Shown: positions 7,714 through 15,423 of the stretch, piece after piece | How the letters are laid out: each line of letters starts with the position of its first letter | Numbering within the stretch: the stretch's first letter is position 1 | DNA from: Pirellulales bacterium | GTDB taxonomy: Bacteria > Planctomycetota > Planctomycetia > Pirellulales > JAICIG01 | Assembly (NCBI GenBank): GCA_035533075.1 | Contig: DATLUO010000040.1 | Span: 1-36,451 of the forward strand | DNA: 36,451 nt | Direction of reading: 5' to 3' | The notes under the pieces: generated by a model | Databases searched by the model: none | Told to the model about the DNA's origin: nothing | The model's input: only the letters and a program-made list of their open reading frames with translations | Translations under genes and position numbers: made by a program

Positions 7714-8897
7714 TGCAAAATCCTTGCGTCACAAAGGTCGAACAGGTCCATGACTTCCCCGTTGGCGCCGAAATCGGCCACGATTTTCACTCGTCTCACT
7801 CCGCTCACATCCAGGTCGATGGCCAGCGGCTCCTGCGTGCCGGTCACGTCGGTCTCCAACAGCGGCTTGTCGTCGCCATAGATCGCCAGTCGCACCGCGC
7901 CGTCGGGCCGGGCACGCGAATCGATGCCCGCCACCGCCGTCAACCGCTTGAACTCACCCGCCGGCAACCGATACACGATCTCGCTGCGGCTGCATAACGC
8001 GACTCCCTTGGCGAAAACCGTGCCGCCGATCTTCAAATCTCCGCCGTCCAGAGCCTCGTTGAACCTGGGCCTGAACCAACGAGCCACCGAAGCCGGCAGG
8101 TTGGGACCCGAAACGTAAGCCTTCCAAGTCGCCGATTCCGGCTCCAGGTCGCTAAGATATTGTACCCGCGCGGTGATGGCCGCGAGTTGATCCAGCGGAA
8201 CTTCCTGTTTTAGCCCGGCCGGGGTCGTCACTCGCAGGCTGCCGCCGGCGAGCGTGGCTTCGCTGACTTCCAGGCGCGAGCCCGACGCATCGACAAGCTG
8301 GCAGATGCTGGCCGGCAGCTTTTTGCCCGACGGGTGGTAATAGACCATGCCGGCGACTTTCGAGCGTTTGACCGCGAGTTTTTCGTCGTCGAGCGTAAAG
8401 GCGACGGTCGTATCGGTTATGTCGCCGAGCACGCCCGGCTGATAGTCGAGCGCGCCCTTTTTATGGACCACGATCAGATCGCCCGCGGCCTCGCTGCCGA
8501 CGATTTTGCCCCACTGCGAGGCCAACTCAGGGTTGAACGGCTGAAAGCGGACATGCCCGACGGCGGCGGTCGCCAGCTCGACGACCCGCTTATCGGTCAA
8601 CTGAATGCGTGCGGTCCGCTCCGCTACGGTGTACTGCGTGGCAACAAGCTGCGAACCATCGTTCAACTCGATCCAGGCGGCAGGCTTCTCGTCGGGCACG
8701 CTCGGCTTGGCGACGCGCGAGACGTCCGAAAGCCTGGCCAGCGGAACGGTCAAACGCATCTGGGGAGTTTCAAAGGCCACGCCCTCGGCGTCGATGCCGA
8801 CAAGCTCACCATAATAGGTTTGCCCGTCGGTGGTCTGCAACTGAAACTCCGCGTCGGACGTCATGGCCAACGCCACCAAACACGCGATAGAGATCAT
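7710..8897 (-). CDS. Exported protein with C-terminal NPCBM/NEW2 domain
   Basis: Predicted secreted protein of 395 residues. A short signal peptide (MISIACLVALAMTSDA) precedes several repeated beta segments that alternate 'DGSQL', 'LDQLAAI' and 'VPLARLSDV' phrases, as in planctomycete SH3-like or SLA1-like repeats. The last ~130 residues fit an NPCBM carbohydrate-binding jelly roll (KIGGTVFAKGVALCSRSEIV, then FKRLTAVAGIDSRARPDGAV and an IVADFGANGEVMDLFD ending). Such domains usually bind glycans or cell-surface polymers. Start: ATG at 8897, one codon after an in-frame TTG, with AAAGG about 10 bases upstream. It ends in an ATGA overlap with the HtrA gene. Envelope function is inferred from context. 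Confidence 0.82.
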   Translation of the reverse strand: MISIACLVALAMTSDAEFQLQTTDGQTYYGELVGIDAEGVAFETPQMRLTVPLARLSDVSRVAKPSVPDEKPAAWIELNDGSQLVATQYTVAERTARIQLTDKRVVELATAAVGHVRFQPFNPELASQWGKIVGSEAAGDLIVVHKKGALDYQPGVLGDITDTTVAFTLDDEKLAVKRSKVAGMVYYHPSGKKLPASICQLVDASGSRLEVSEATLAGGSLRVTTPAGLKQEVPLDQLAAITARVQYLSDLEPESATWKAYVSGPNLPASVARWFRPRFNEALDGGDLKIGGTVFAKGVALCSRSEIVYRLPAGEFKRLTAVAGIDSRARPDGAVRLAIYGDDKPLLETDVTGTQEPLAIDLDVSGVRRVKIVADFGANGEVMDLFDLCDARILQ

Positions 8898-8923
8898 CAA
8901 GGCTTACCTTTCATAAGGGTCGA

Positions 8924-8939
8924 CGGTAGACAGTAGACG
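8924..8939. repeat. 7-bp tandem array (CGGTAGA)
   Basis: Two units (CGGTAGA, CAGTAGA) plus CG, in the 92-bp spacer between two minus-strand genes. It is the inverted counterpart of the array at 8974-8994, so the transcript of this spacer could form a hairpin. Confidence 0.7.
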
Positions 8940-8973
8940 TGGGTTCGATATTAGCGAGTTTCCAGTCATTCCC

Positions 8974-8994
8974 CTCTACCGTCTACCGTCTACC
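8974..8994. repeat. 7-bp tandem array (GTCTACC) forming a stop codon
   Basis: Units CTCTACC, GTCTACC, GTCTACC. On the minus strand the array contains the TAG (8990-8992) that ends the neighbouring gene. Confidence 0.8.
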
Positions 8995-10042
8995 TTTGCT
9001 CTGTCTCAGCCGCCAGCTTCCGAAAGTATTGCTCGATCGCGTCGCGATAGTGAGGCGGAAAATCCTTGCCGATCTGCTGCAATGCCTCTTCGCGCTGCTT
9101 GGGCGGCAATTCGCCCCAGCCCGAAGTGTTGCCAATGCGGCGGCGATCGACGTCGCCCGCTCCCTGCATGCGCGCAATGCGGCTGTCGGGCATGGCCTGC
9201 TGAGGCTGCGGCATCGCGCCGGCTCCCGCGGAATTCTGCGACTGCTTCGATCGGTCTTCCATTTCCTTAATCAGTTTATCGAGCGCGGCAATCACGTCGT
9301 CTTCCACCTGCCGCACTTTCTTGCCGGCACGCCCCAAGGCGAGTCGCCGCCGCACGTCCTCCATTTGCCTGGAAATGTGATCGAGCGATTCGTCCTTGAG
9401 CGCGTCCAGATCGCTCTTCATCAGGGCCGCGATCGACCGATAGCGGTGGGGTATCCCAGAAACGTTATCCAACAAGGTCTGAATGGCCTTGAGCCCGTGC
9501 TCTTTGTCGAGCAGCCGGTGATAGACCACGGCTTGGTAAAATAAAAGGGTCGCGGGATCGACGACGTCACCGGGCACCAGTTCGCCAAGCTGGGCAAGCG
9601 CCTCGTCATACAGCCGCTCCTGGGCCAGCCATCGCCCATAAATTAGGCGTAAGTTGTTGCGCTCGAAGGCAGGCAGATCCTCGCTTTTCAGCCATTCTTG
9701 AGGAGCCAGCGGGCCGATTGGGCGAGGCTTGGCAGCGAGCGCCGCCAGTGACGCCGCCCGTTCGTCGGCGAGAGCAAATGTGCTGGCCAACCGGTCGAGC
9801 AGGCCGGTCTGTTGTCCGTCTTGCCAGAGCTGCTGGGCGGCCTGCCGCGTGGCGTCGTCGCCTTGCCGCGCCGACAGCCACTCCATCGCCTTTTGGCGAA
9901 CCTCCTCAACGCTCGCGGGCCTGAACTTCGGCTCGCTGTTCAGCGCGCCAATCTCGGCGACTCCGGCCGCGCGCACCGCAACAGCGCCGCAGACGACCAG
10001 CAGCACGATCGAGGCCGCACATCGCCGATTTGACCCGTTCAT
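8990..10042 (-). CDS. Exported helical protein of the envelope operon, function unknown
   Basis: Unrecognised secreted protein of 350 residues. A signal peptide is visible (AASIVLLVVCGAVAVRAAG). The body is almost entirely alpha-helical with TPR-like phrases (NNLRLIYGRWLAQERLYDEALAQLGEL, then ATLLFYQAVVYHRLLDKEHG). A coiled-coil segment (IAALDKLIKEMEDRSKQSQ) leads into a low-complexity QPQQ tract and a C-terminal GELPPKQREEALQQIGKDFPPHY-type motif often seen at the ends of planctomycete proteins of this context. ATG at 10042 overlaps the TGA of the upstream coiled-coil gene. The protein may be a scaffold; no catalytic motif is visible. Confidence 0.8.
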   Translation of the reverse strand: MNGSNRRCAASIVLLVVCGAVAVRAAGVAEIGALNSEPKFRPASVEEVRQKAMEWLSARQGDDATRQAAQQLWQDGQQTGLLDRLASTFALADERAASLAALAAKPRPIGPLAPQEWLKSEDLPAFERNNLRLIYGRWLAQERLYDEALAQLGELVPGDVVDPATLLFYQAVVYHRLLDKEHGLKAIQTLLDNVSGIPHRYRSIAALMKSDLDALKDESLDHISRQMEDVRRRLALGRAGKKVRQVEDDVIAALDKLIKEMEDRSKQSQNSAGAGAMPQPQQAMPDSRIARMQGAGDVDRRRIGNTSGWGELPPKQREEALQQIGKDFPPHYRDAIEQYFRKLAAETEQR

Positions 10043-11853
10043 TCGTTTTTCCCCAGCACAATGTCTCGCGTTGTCCGATAAATCCGCTCTTCTCGCTGGC
10101 TGAGCTTCTCCAGTGCTTCAAGCAACTCGGCCTTGTCCGCCTGGCCCTCGTCGCCATCCACCAGCTTGGCATAGTTGGCGGTGCGCTTGTTGACCCGCAT
10201 TTGCAAGGCACGGATCATCTTCAGCTCGGCGATGGCATCGACCAGCGGCGGCTCTTGTTGCTCGCCCGCCTGCTGTTGTTGCTGTTGCTTCTTTTCTTCA
10301 TTTTCTTTCTGGGCCTTTTGGAATGCGGCAATCATCTCCTCCAGTGCGGCCAGGATGTCTTGCTCGGTCAACTGTGTGATCTGGTCGACCTTGGCCTCTG
10401 CCAGGCGCGCCGCCACCTGCTCCATGTCTTCGCGCAACTCGTGGACGGCCTCCGGGAATGCAACTGACGTGCCGTCCTCGCGCAAGAGCATTTCCGCCCC
10501 CGACAGTTCTTCGAGAATGGCCCGCTCGTGCCGGCTTAGCCGCCCGGCCTCAATTTCCTCATTCTGCGTGCGGTCTTCCAGCTTGACGCGGTCGACGCGG
10601 ACGGTGCCTTCGTAAACTTCGGTCTGCATTTGCAGCATTTTGCGGAAGCGGGCTTCGAGCAAGGCTAACGAACGCTCGACTTCTTCTTCGCGAAGCTGTC
10701 GCAGCACCTCTTCGAGCCGGGCCTTGGCCTCTTCCAGCTTGCGGCGGGCCTGTTCCTGGTCTTCCGCGGCTCCCTCGCGCTTGGCTTGTTCGAGCTTCTT
10801 GCGGGCCTCATCCATCGCCTGTTGGGCCTCGCGCACCCGTTGCCGGGCGGCCTCGCTATCGGAGGGCGGCGGCTGGTCCGATTGACTTTGCTCTCCCGCC
10901 GGGGTTTCACCGGGCGGCGGCTGCTGGGGCTGACCGCCCTCTTGCGGCTGACCGGGCGATTTCTGACCGTCGGCCGGTTTTGATTCTTGTGGCGACTGGC
11001 TCTTGCCGTCGGCCGGCTTTTGCTCGCTTTCGTCGGCCGGTTTCTTTTCTGATTTCTTTTCTGTGCCGGACGACTTTTCGTCACCGCCGTCCTTAGGTTG
11101 ACCGTCCTGGCCCTGGCCTTGCTGTCGGTTGTCAGCGTGCTCGCCGCTCTTCTCCTTGTCGTCTTTCCGGTCGTCTTTTTGGTCGTCCGGAGATTTGCGA
11201 TCGGAGTCGTCGTCCGATGGTTTGCGTTCCTTCTTCGATTTCGAATCGGCATCGGGCGCGTCGCTCATATCTTCAGCCAGCTTGCCGGTCTGCTCGCCGA
11301 GCTTGCCTTGGCTTGGAGCGAGTTTCTTGGGATCTCCGCTGCCCTGAGTCTGGCCTTGGAGTTGTTGCTGCTTGTTGATCAGCTCGTTGATGCGGCGGAT
11401 CTGCTCCTTGATGCGTTCGCGCTCGCTCTTCAGTCGGTCCGCGCGCTGCTCGCTGAGCAGCAAATCGAGCAGTTGCTTGAGGTCCCCTTCGACCTCCTTT
11501 TGGTTCGTGACGGCGGTGGCCAACTGGTCGCGCTTGAGCAAGTCGACCAGGCGGTCGAACTGGACGCCGATCAGTTTGTCTTTGCTCTGACCGACGGCTT
11601 TGCGGAGCAGGGCCGCCCGTTTGGGATCGCTCGCGGCCGTCAGTTCCGACATCCGCAGCAGCACCTCCTCGAAGCGCTGATACTTCCGCAGCACCTGCTC
11701 CTGGGACAGCGGCAGCTCGGCGGCCTTGTCGGGCTCGGCCACTTCTGGCCTGGCCGGAGGTTCATCGGCTGGGTCGGCCAGCACGAGTCGAGACGGAACC
11801 GCCAGCACGCTAGAGAGGAAAACGATCTTGAGGATTATGCACCCGACCTTCAT
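10039..11853 (-). CDS. Exported coiled-coil protein with K/D/Q/P-rich low-complexity centre
   Basis: Unrecognised secreted protein of about 604 residues. The start at 11853 gives a clean signal peptide (MKVGCIILKIVFLSSVLAV, then LADPADE) with GGGGA about 7 bases upstream; an in-frame start at 11883 lies in the less likely leader. A helical coiled-coil block (about 40-165) is followed by a 150-residue hydrophilic tract rich in Lys, Asp, Gln, Pro and Ser (KPADESEQKPADGKSQSPQ type). A second coiled coil (EAQQAMDEARKKLEQAKREG) and a helical C-terminus with a run of seven Gln complete the protein. The overall design (helix, disordered spacer, helix) suggests a structural tether in the periplasm. 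Its 3' end overlaps the next gene by ATGA. Confidence 0.82.
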   Translation of the reverse strand: MKVGCIILKIVFLSSVLAVPSRLVLADPADEPPARPEVAEPDKAAELPLSQEQVLRKYQRFEEVLLRMSELTAASDPKRAALLRKAVGQSKDKLIGVQFDRLVDLLKRDQLATAVTNQKEVEGDLKQLLDLLLSEQRADRLKSERERIKEQIRRINELINKQQQLQGQTQGSGDPKKLAPSQGKLGEQTGKLAEDMSDAPDADSKSKKERKPSDDDSDRKSPDDQKDDRKDDKEKSGEHADNRQQGQGQDGQPKDGGDEKSSGTEKKSEKKPADESEQKPADGKSQSPQESKPADGQKSPGQPQEGGQPQQPPPGETPAGEQSQSDQPPPSDSEAARQRVREAQQAMDEARKKLEQAKREGAAEDQEQARRKLEEAKARLEEVLRQLREEEVERSLALLEARFRKMLQMQTEVYEGTVRVDRVKLEDRTQNEEIEAGRLSRHERAILEELSGAEMLLREDGTSVAFPEAVHELREDMEQVAARLAEAKVDQITQLTEQDILAALEEMIAAFQKAQKENEEKKQQQQQQAGEQQEPPLVDAIAELKMIRALQMRVNKRTANYAKLVDGDEGQADKAELLEALEKLSQREERIYRTTRDIVLGKNE

Positions 11854-11905
11854 GTTCGATCCCCGCGTAAGCTTAGCCATCATCTTAGTTTAGGCGTTTA
11901 CATCG

Positions 11906-12019
11906 CATTGGTCCATCACGTGGATCATCCGTATGCAGGACGTTCATGCGGGTCGGTGTTTCCGCTATGGGGCGACCGTCTCCCGTGGGATAGTCGATTG
12001 TGATAGGCGTTGTGGCCAT
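11906..12019 (-). pseudogene. Uma2-family N-terminal fragment (duplicate of neighbouring gene)
   Basis: The minus strand reads MATTPITIDYPTGDGRPIAE, closely matching the first residues of the intact Uma2 gene whose ATG is at 12788. The match then continues only after a frameshift (LIRMIHVMDQ versus LIRMIHVLDH) and stops after about 38 codons. The rest of the gene is missing. It is a truncated duplicate in the 212-bp spacer between the Uma2 gene and the coiled-coil gene. Confidence 0.85.
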
Positions 12020-12065
12020 TGTTTGCTCCACTCTGCATCTCTAAATCCAAGACAGTGAACGACCG

Positions 12066-12788
12066 CTAAGCGTCGTCTTCGGTGTGCCGGCCGTTGCCTC
12101 CCTGCTGGCGTTCCAGTTCCGCGAGCCTGCGCCGCAAGCGTTCGGCTTCTTGCTCGGCCCGCAGGCGTCCCTCCCGCTCCCGAAGACGCTCCTCTTCGGA
12201 CCGCGCTAGCTCCGCTTCGGTCTTCGTAAGCAGGCACTTGCCGGTCGCGGGGTTGTAAATCTGCAACTCTTCCCCCACCGCCTCGAACTGAGGCCCCTCG
12301 AGCACTTCGCTGGGCAAGCGGCCATCGACGGCTTCCATCGGCACGTATTGCCCCTCTTGCAGCCGAAAACCCTGCAACCGCGGCTTCAGATACTCGCCGC
12401 GCGGGTCGAACAGATAGTATTCCCGTACCCGCAGCACGTCCCGATACAGAGCGTGCTTTTTCCGCTGGTCCTCGCGCCGCGTCGACTTGCTCGTCACTTC
12501 GATCACCAGATCGGGGCCGCGGCCGCCTTCCTCCCAAGTGAAATAGGCGTCGCGCCGCTTGTCTTTCGGTATGCCCAAGGTCACAAACACGTCGGGCGAC
12601 ACGTGCTGACGCGGATTACCCTCGACGTAGTACATCAACATGTTGCCCGCGACATAGACGTTGGAGTCTTCCTCGAACCAGTGATCGAGCACGTGGATCA
12701 TCCGAATCAGGACGCTCTGGTGGACCGGTGTTTCCGCCAAGGGACGACCGTCTCCTGTGGGATAGTCGATTGTAGACGTCGTGGCCAT
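12066..12788 (-). CDS. Uma2-family (PD-(D/E)XK fold) putative endonuclease
   Basis: Cytosolic Uma2-like protein of 240 residues. Motifs of the nuclease core are present: VSPDVFVTLG (Asp) and DLVIEVTSKST (Glu and Lys of the ExK signature), followed by the family phrase YRDVLRVREYYLFDPRGEYL. The C-terminus has a charged coiled coil (EEERLREREGRLRAEQEAERLRRRLAELE) typical of planctomycete and cyanobacterial members. The start at 12788 (MATTSTIDYPTGDGRP) is favoured over an upstream ATG at 12815 because the truncated copy at 11906-12019 begins at the same residue. Uma2 genes are highly multiplied in these genomes and their role is unsettled. Here the gene interrupts an otherwise continuous envelope operon, which suggests insertion. 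Confidence 0.9.
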   Translation of the reverse strand: MATTSTIDYPTGDGRPLAETPVHQSVLIRMIHVLDHWFEEDSNVYVAGNMLMYYVEGNPRQHVSPDVFVTLGIPKDKRRDAYFTWEEGGRGPDLVIEVTSKSTRREDQRKKHALYRDVLRVREYYLFDPRGEYLKPRLQGFRLQEGQYVPMEAVDGRLPSEVLEGPQFEAVGEELQIYNPATGKCLLTKTEAELARSEEERLREREGRLRAEQEAERLRRRLAELERQQGGNGRHTEDDA

Positions 12789-12827
12789 CGCTTCGCTCCC
12801 TAACGCCCCCCTCACAGTTTACGCCCG

Positions 12828-15065
12828 TTAATCCTCGTCATCCAAGAGCGATCGCAGCTTTTTGCCGCGTTCTTTCTTGGTTTGTTCCGACACCTGCTGC
12901 TGCGCGGCAATGATCTCGCGCAACAAGTCAACCGCCTCGTTGAAACTTTCCAACTGCAGCATCTGGTCGCGCACCTTTTGCAGGGCCACGATCATAAGGT
13001 CCGCTTGCTCGATGGCCGGCTTGGCGGCATCGGTGTGCGCGGCACTGCCCGCCAGTTGCTTCTTTAGCGTCGCCAGGCTGCGGCCGAGCTGGGCGAATTG
13101 CACGTCGACGATCTGTTTGAGCGGACCGGAGATGCGGTCTTTGAGCCGGATGCGCAGCTCTTCGGTATCGACGCGGTTATTGACCAGCTCGTCACGGATA
13201 TCGTCGAACGCCACCGCCACGCCGCGCGTCTCTTCGGCATTTTTCTGATTGTTCTGCTCGGCACGCTCCACTCGCAACAAGTTGCGCTGCAAAACGGTTT
13301 CCGCGGCGGCCTCCTGTTCTGCATCCGCCGGCGGCTTCTCGGCCCGTTCGCTCGGCGCTGTTTCCAGTGCCGCCAACGAATCGCGCGTGTCCGTGACTTC
13401 TTGAATGATCGTTTCGAAACGCTGACGCAAGTTCAGCTCGCGCGTTTCCATCAGTGCCAGCAACTGGTCGGGGGTGACGACGTCGAGCAAAAAACGCTCA
13501 CCCTGGGCGACGTTCGGCTCGTCGGCGGCAGGCGGCGCACGGTTGTCAGCGGCTCGCGCGCCCACCAGCAGCTTCTGGCCGGGCTTAAGCTCCAATTGCG
13601 CCACTTCGAACGGAAGATCCACATCCACCTGGCTGCGGCTGGCCGGACTGGCCAGATCGCTCCGGCGTGGGTCATCGTCGTCGATGGTGTATTCCAGCCA
13701 GATATGGTCGACGCCGTAATCGTCTTCAACTCGCCCCTTCAGCGGCAGCCGCGCTTGCGGCGTAATGGCCGAGCCGATGCCCTCGATACGCACGTCGACT
13801 TGCGGCGGCTCGTCGGCCACGGCGGTCAAGGCGAGCTGGATCGGGCCGCGGTTGGCCACGCCGTCGGCGTCGAGCAGCGAAAACGAAAACGTCTGGTCCG
13901 ACGCCAGCCGGTCGATGGTGAAATGGAAATCGCGGCCTCCGTCGAGCACAAACTTGCGGGTCTGCGGCGCGTCGTCCGCCAGGTAGTCGATCTGTGCCTG
14001 ACGCAGGTTCTTGGTCGCGTGGGCCCGCACTTTGATCCGAGTGCCGATGGGCAAGGGCATCACGCCCGTCACCGGCACTTCGGCGGCGGCCCGTTTCATA
14101 TAAGCCGGGTACTCGCACGCCAGGGTCAGGCCGAGATTCGGGCTTTCCACCACCCGCAGCCGCAGACCGCGCAGCCGTGCGTCGCCGCCCACCACGTCGA
14201 AGGCGACGCCCGACAACACACTGCTGAAGGTATAGCGGTAATCCTGAAACGCGTTCTCGCCCGGCGCGGCGGTGCCTTCGCGGACCATCATGCCGCGGTC
14301 TCGCTTGCCGTCGTCGGTGCGGTAGCCGACTTCGACGACCTGCGGCACCACGCGTCCCGGCGCGGCATCGGCCTGCACGTGGATTTCGAAGTCCATGCCG
14401 CGAGCCACCACCTGCTCGCGCTGCGGATTGTCGAAGCCCTCGATCCGCAGGTGCGTGTTGCGGGGCCACGGCTCGTCGGTGATCGTAGTCAGCCGCCGCA
14501 GGCCAAACCGCAGCATGTCGGGCGAAGCGACGGCGGCGGCGACGAGGGAAACCAAAATCGCGCCGGAGGCAATCCATGCCCGGCCAAGGGGACGGAAGCT
14601 GAATACGGCGCCGAGCTGCACGTTACGCGACCGTCGGTCGGCCTCGCGGCAGGTCTCCGTCAACATTTGCCGTCCAAACTCGTCGATCTCGGTCGCCGGC
14701 TCTCGCGGCGAGGTCAACTCGACCGCGGTCACCAGGCTGTCTTGCAGGTTGCCGAACCGCCGCTCCAACAAAATGGCCATGCTGTGGTCGCTCAGCCGGG
14801 CCAAGAGACGTCGCAGCAGAAACCAGACCGCCGACGCCACGCCCGCCACACCGATCGTCGCCAGTAGCCCGTAGCGCACCGCGCGGGGAGGCTCGAAGAA
14901 CCAGTCGGCGCCGAGCGCCAGCCAGAACGACGCGCCCACCACGGCGATGGTCGCCGCCAGCCCCTCATACCAAACATAGCGGCGGATGCGGCGGCGCAGT
15001 GCGGCCAGGAGTTGGCGAATGCCGGGAGCGATTTCGGGCGAAGGTTCCGTGACCATGAGTTCCAT
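12828..15065 (-). CDS. DUF4175-like large membrane protein, head of the envelope operon
   Basis: Inner-membrane protein of about 745 residues. Two adjacent transmembrane helices lie near the N-terminus (GLAATIAVVGASFWLALGA and GLLATIGVAGVASAVWFLL), with a third around residue 180 (WIASGAILVSLVAAAVA). Between them is a cytosolic helical segment (LERRFGNLQDSLVTAVEL). A long periplasmic part follows with Ig-like beta domains (VGYRTDDGKRDRG; LEYTIDDDDP). The C-terminal 200 residues are coiled coil (LREIIAAQQQVSEQTKKERG). The layout matches DUF4175/BatA-context planctomycete proteins. Start: ATG at 15065 or at 15056; the long upstream frame reaches into the divergent lipoprotein gene and is rejected. 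It is transcribed divergently from the lipoprotein/DUF4129 pair. Confidence 0.82.
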   Translation of the reverse strand: MELMVTEPSPEIAPGIRQLLAALRRRIRRYVWYEGLAATIAVVGASFWLALGADWFFEPPRAVRYGLLATIGVAGVASAVWFLLRRLLARLSDHSMAILLERRFGNLQDSLVTAVELTSPREPATEIDEFGRQMLTETCREADRRSRNVQLGAVFSFRPLGRAWIASGAILVSLVAAAVASPDMLRFGLRRLTTITDEPWPRNTHLRIEGFDNPQREQVVARGMDFEIHVQADAAPGRVVPQVVEVGYRTDDGKRDRGMMVREGTAAPGENAFQDYRYTFSSVLSGVAFDVVGGDARLRGLRLRVVESPNLGLTLACEYPAYMKRAAAEVPVTGVMPLPIGTRIKVRAHATKNLRQAQIDYLADDAPQTRKFVLDGGRDFHFTIDRLASDQTFSFSLLDADGVANRGPIQLALTAVADEPPQVDVRIEGIGSAITPQARLPLKGRVEDDYGVDHIWLEYTIDDDDPRRSDLASPASRSQVDVDLPFEVAQLELKPGQKLLVGARAADNRAPPAADEPNVAQGERFLLDVVTPDQLLALMETRELNLRQRFETIIQEVTDTRDSLAALETAPSERAEKPPADAEQEAAAETVLQRNLLRVERAEQNNQKNAEETRGVAVAFDDIRDELVNNRVDTEELRIRLKDRISGPLKQIVDVQFAQLGRSLATLKKQLAGSAAHTDAAKPAIEQADLMIVALQKVRDQMLQLESFNEAVDLLREIIAAQQQVSEQTKKERGKKLRSLLDDED

Positions 15066-15090
15066 TCTACTCGATTCGCCGCCCCGCGGG

Positions 15091-15109
15091 TCAGGCGTTT
15101 CAGGCGTCG
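15091..15109. repeat. Short tandem repeat TCAGGCGTT/TCAGGCGTC
   Basis: Two 9-bp units just upstream of the DUF4175-like gene. The sequence is related to the reverse complement of the TGACGCC array at 5883-5913 but has a 9-bp period. Confidence 0.6.
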
Positions 15110-15145
15110 CGTGATCCCGCCTGTGTGATTTGCGCTCTGCAGACG

Positions 15146-15151
15146 ATATAA
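15146..15151 (+). promoter_or_regulatory. Candidate -10 element of the lipoprotein/DUF4129 pair
   Basis: Perfect TATAAT in the 121-bp divergent spacer, 35 bases before the lipoprotein ATG. No good -35 hexamer is visible at 16-18 bases, so this may be a weak or activator-dependent promoter, or chance. Confidence 0.35.
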
Positions 15152-15186
15152 TTGCTGTCAGGCAACCAACTGAAGAGCATACTTTC

Positions 15187-15423
15187 ATGAGGCGAGCAAT
15201 CCACTTTCTGGGTCGATTATCGGTGCTCATCGGCGCCTGCCTGACGGCCGGCTGCGAACCGCCGCCGCCCAAGCCGCAGGATTTGGGGCGCATTATGTAT
15301 AACCCCGCGGAAGTTCCCGGCACGGACCAGCCTTACGCGCTGCCGGAGTACCTGCGCAACATCCAGCCCGAACAGCCAGAACTGCCAGAACATCCTGAGG
15401 AAGGGCGGCCGCGCGGCGAATAA
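15187..15423 (+). CDS. Small lipoprotein
   Basis: Lipoprotein precursor of 78 residues. The basic N-terminus and hydrophobic core (MRRAIHFLGRLSVLIGA) end in a lipobox LTAGC, with Cys at residue 24. The mature part is a short Pro/Glu-rich chain (EQPELPEHPEEGRPRGE) without a folded-domain signature. The ATG at 15187 is chosen over an upstream frame start at 15130 because it places the signal peptide at the N-terminus. The TAA shares a base with the next ATG (TAATG, 15421-15425), so translation of the two is likely coupled. The small size and coupling suggest an accessory subunit of the DUF4129-like membrane protein (inference). Confidence 0.82.
   Translation: MRRAIHFLGRLSVLIGACLTAGCEPPPPKPQDLGRIMYNPAEVPGTDQPYALPEYLRNIQPEQPELPEHPEEGRPRGE

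Noticed and set aside
13098-14867. 589-residue plus-strand frame opposite the DUF4175-like gene
   Set aside because: Arg/His/Gly/Gln-rich composition typical of antisense frames in high-GC DNA; the minus-strand protein has clear helices and domains.
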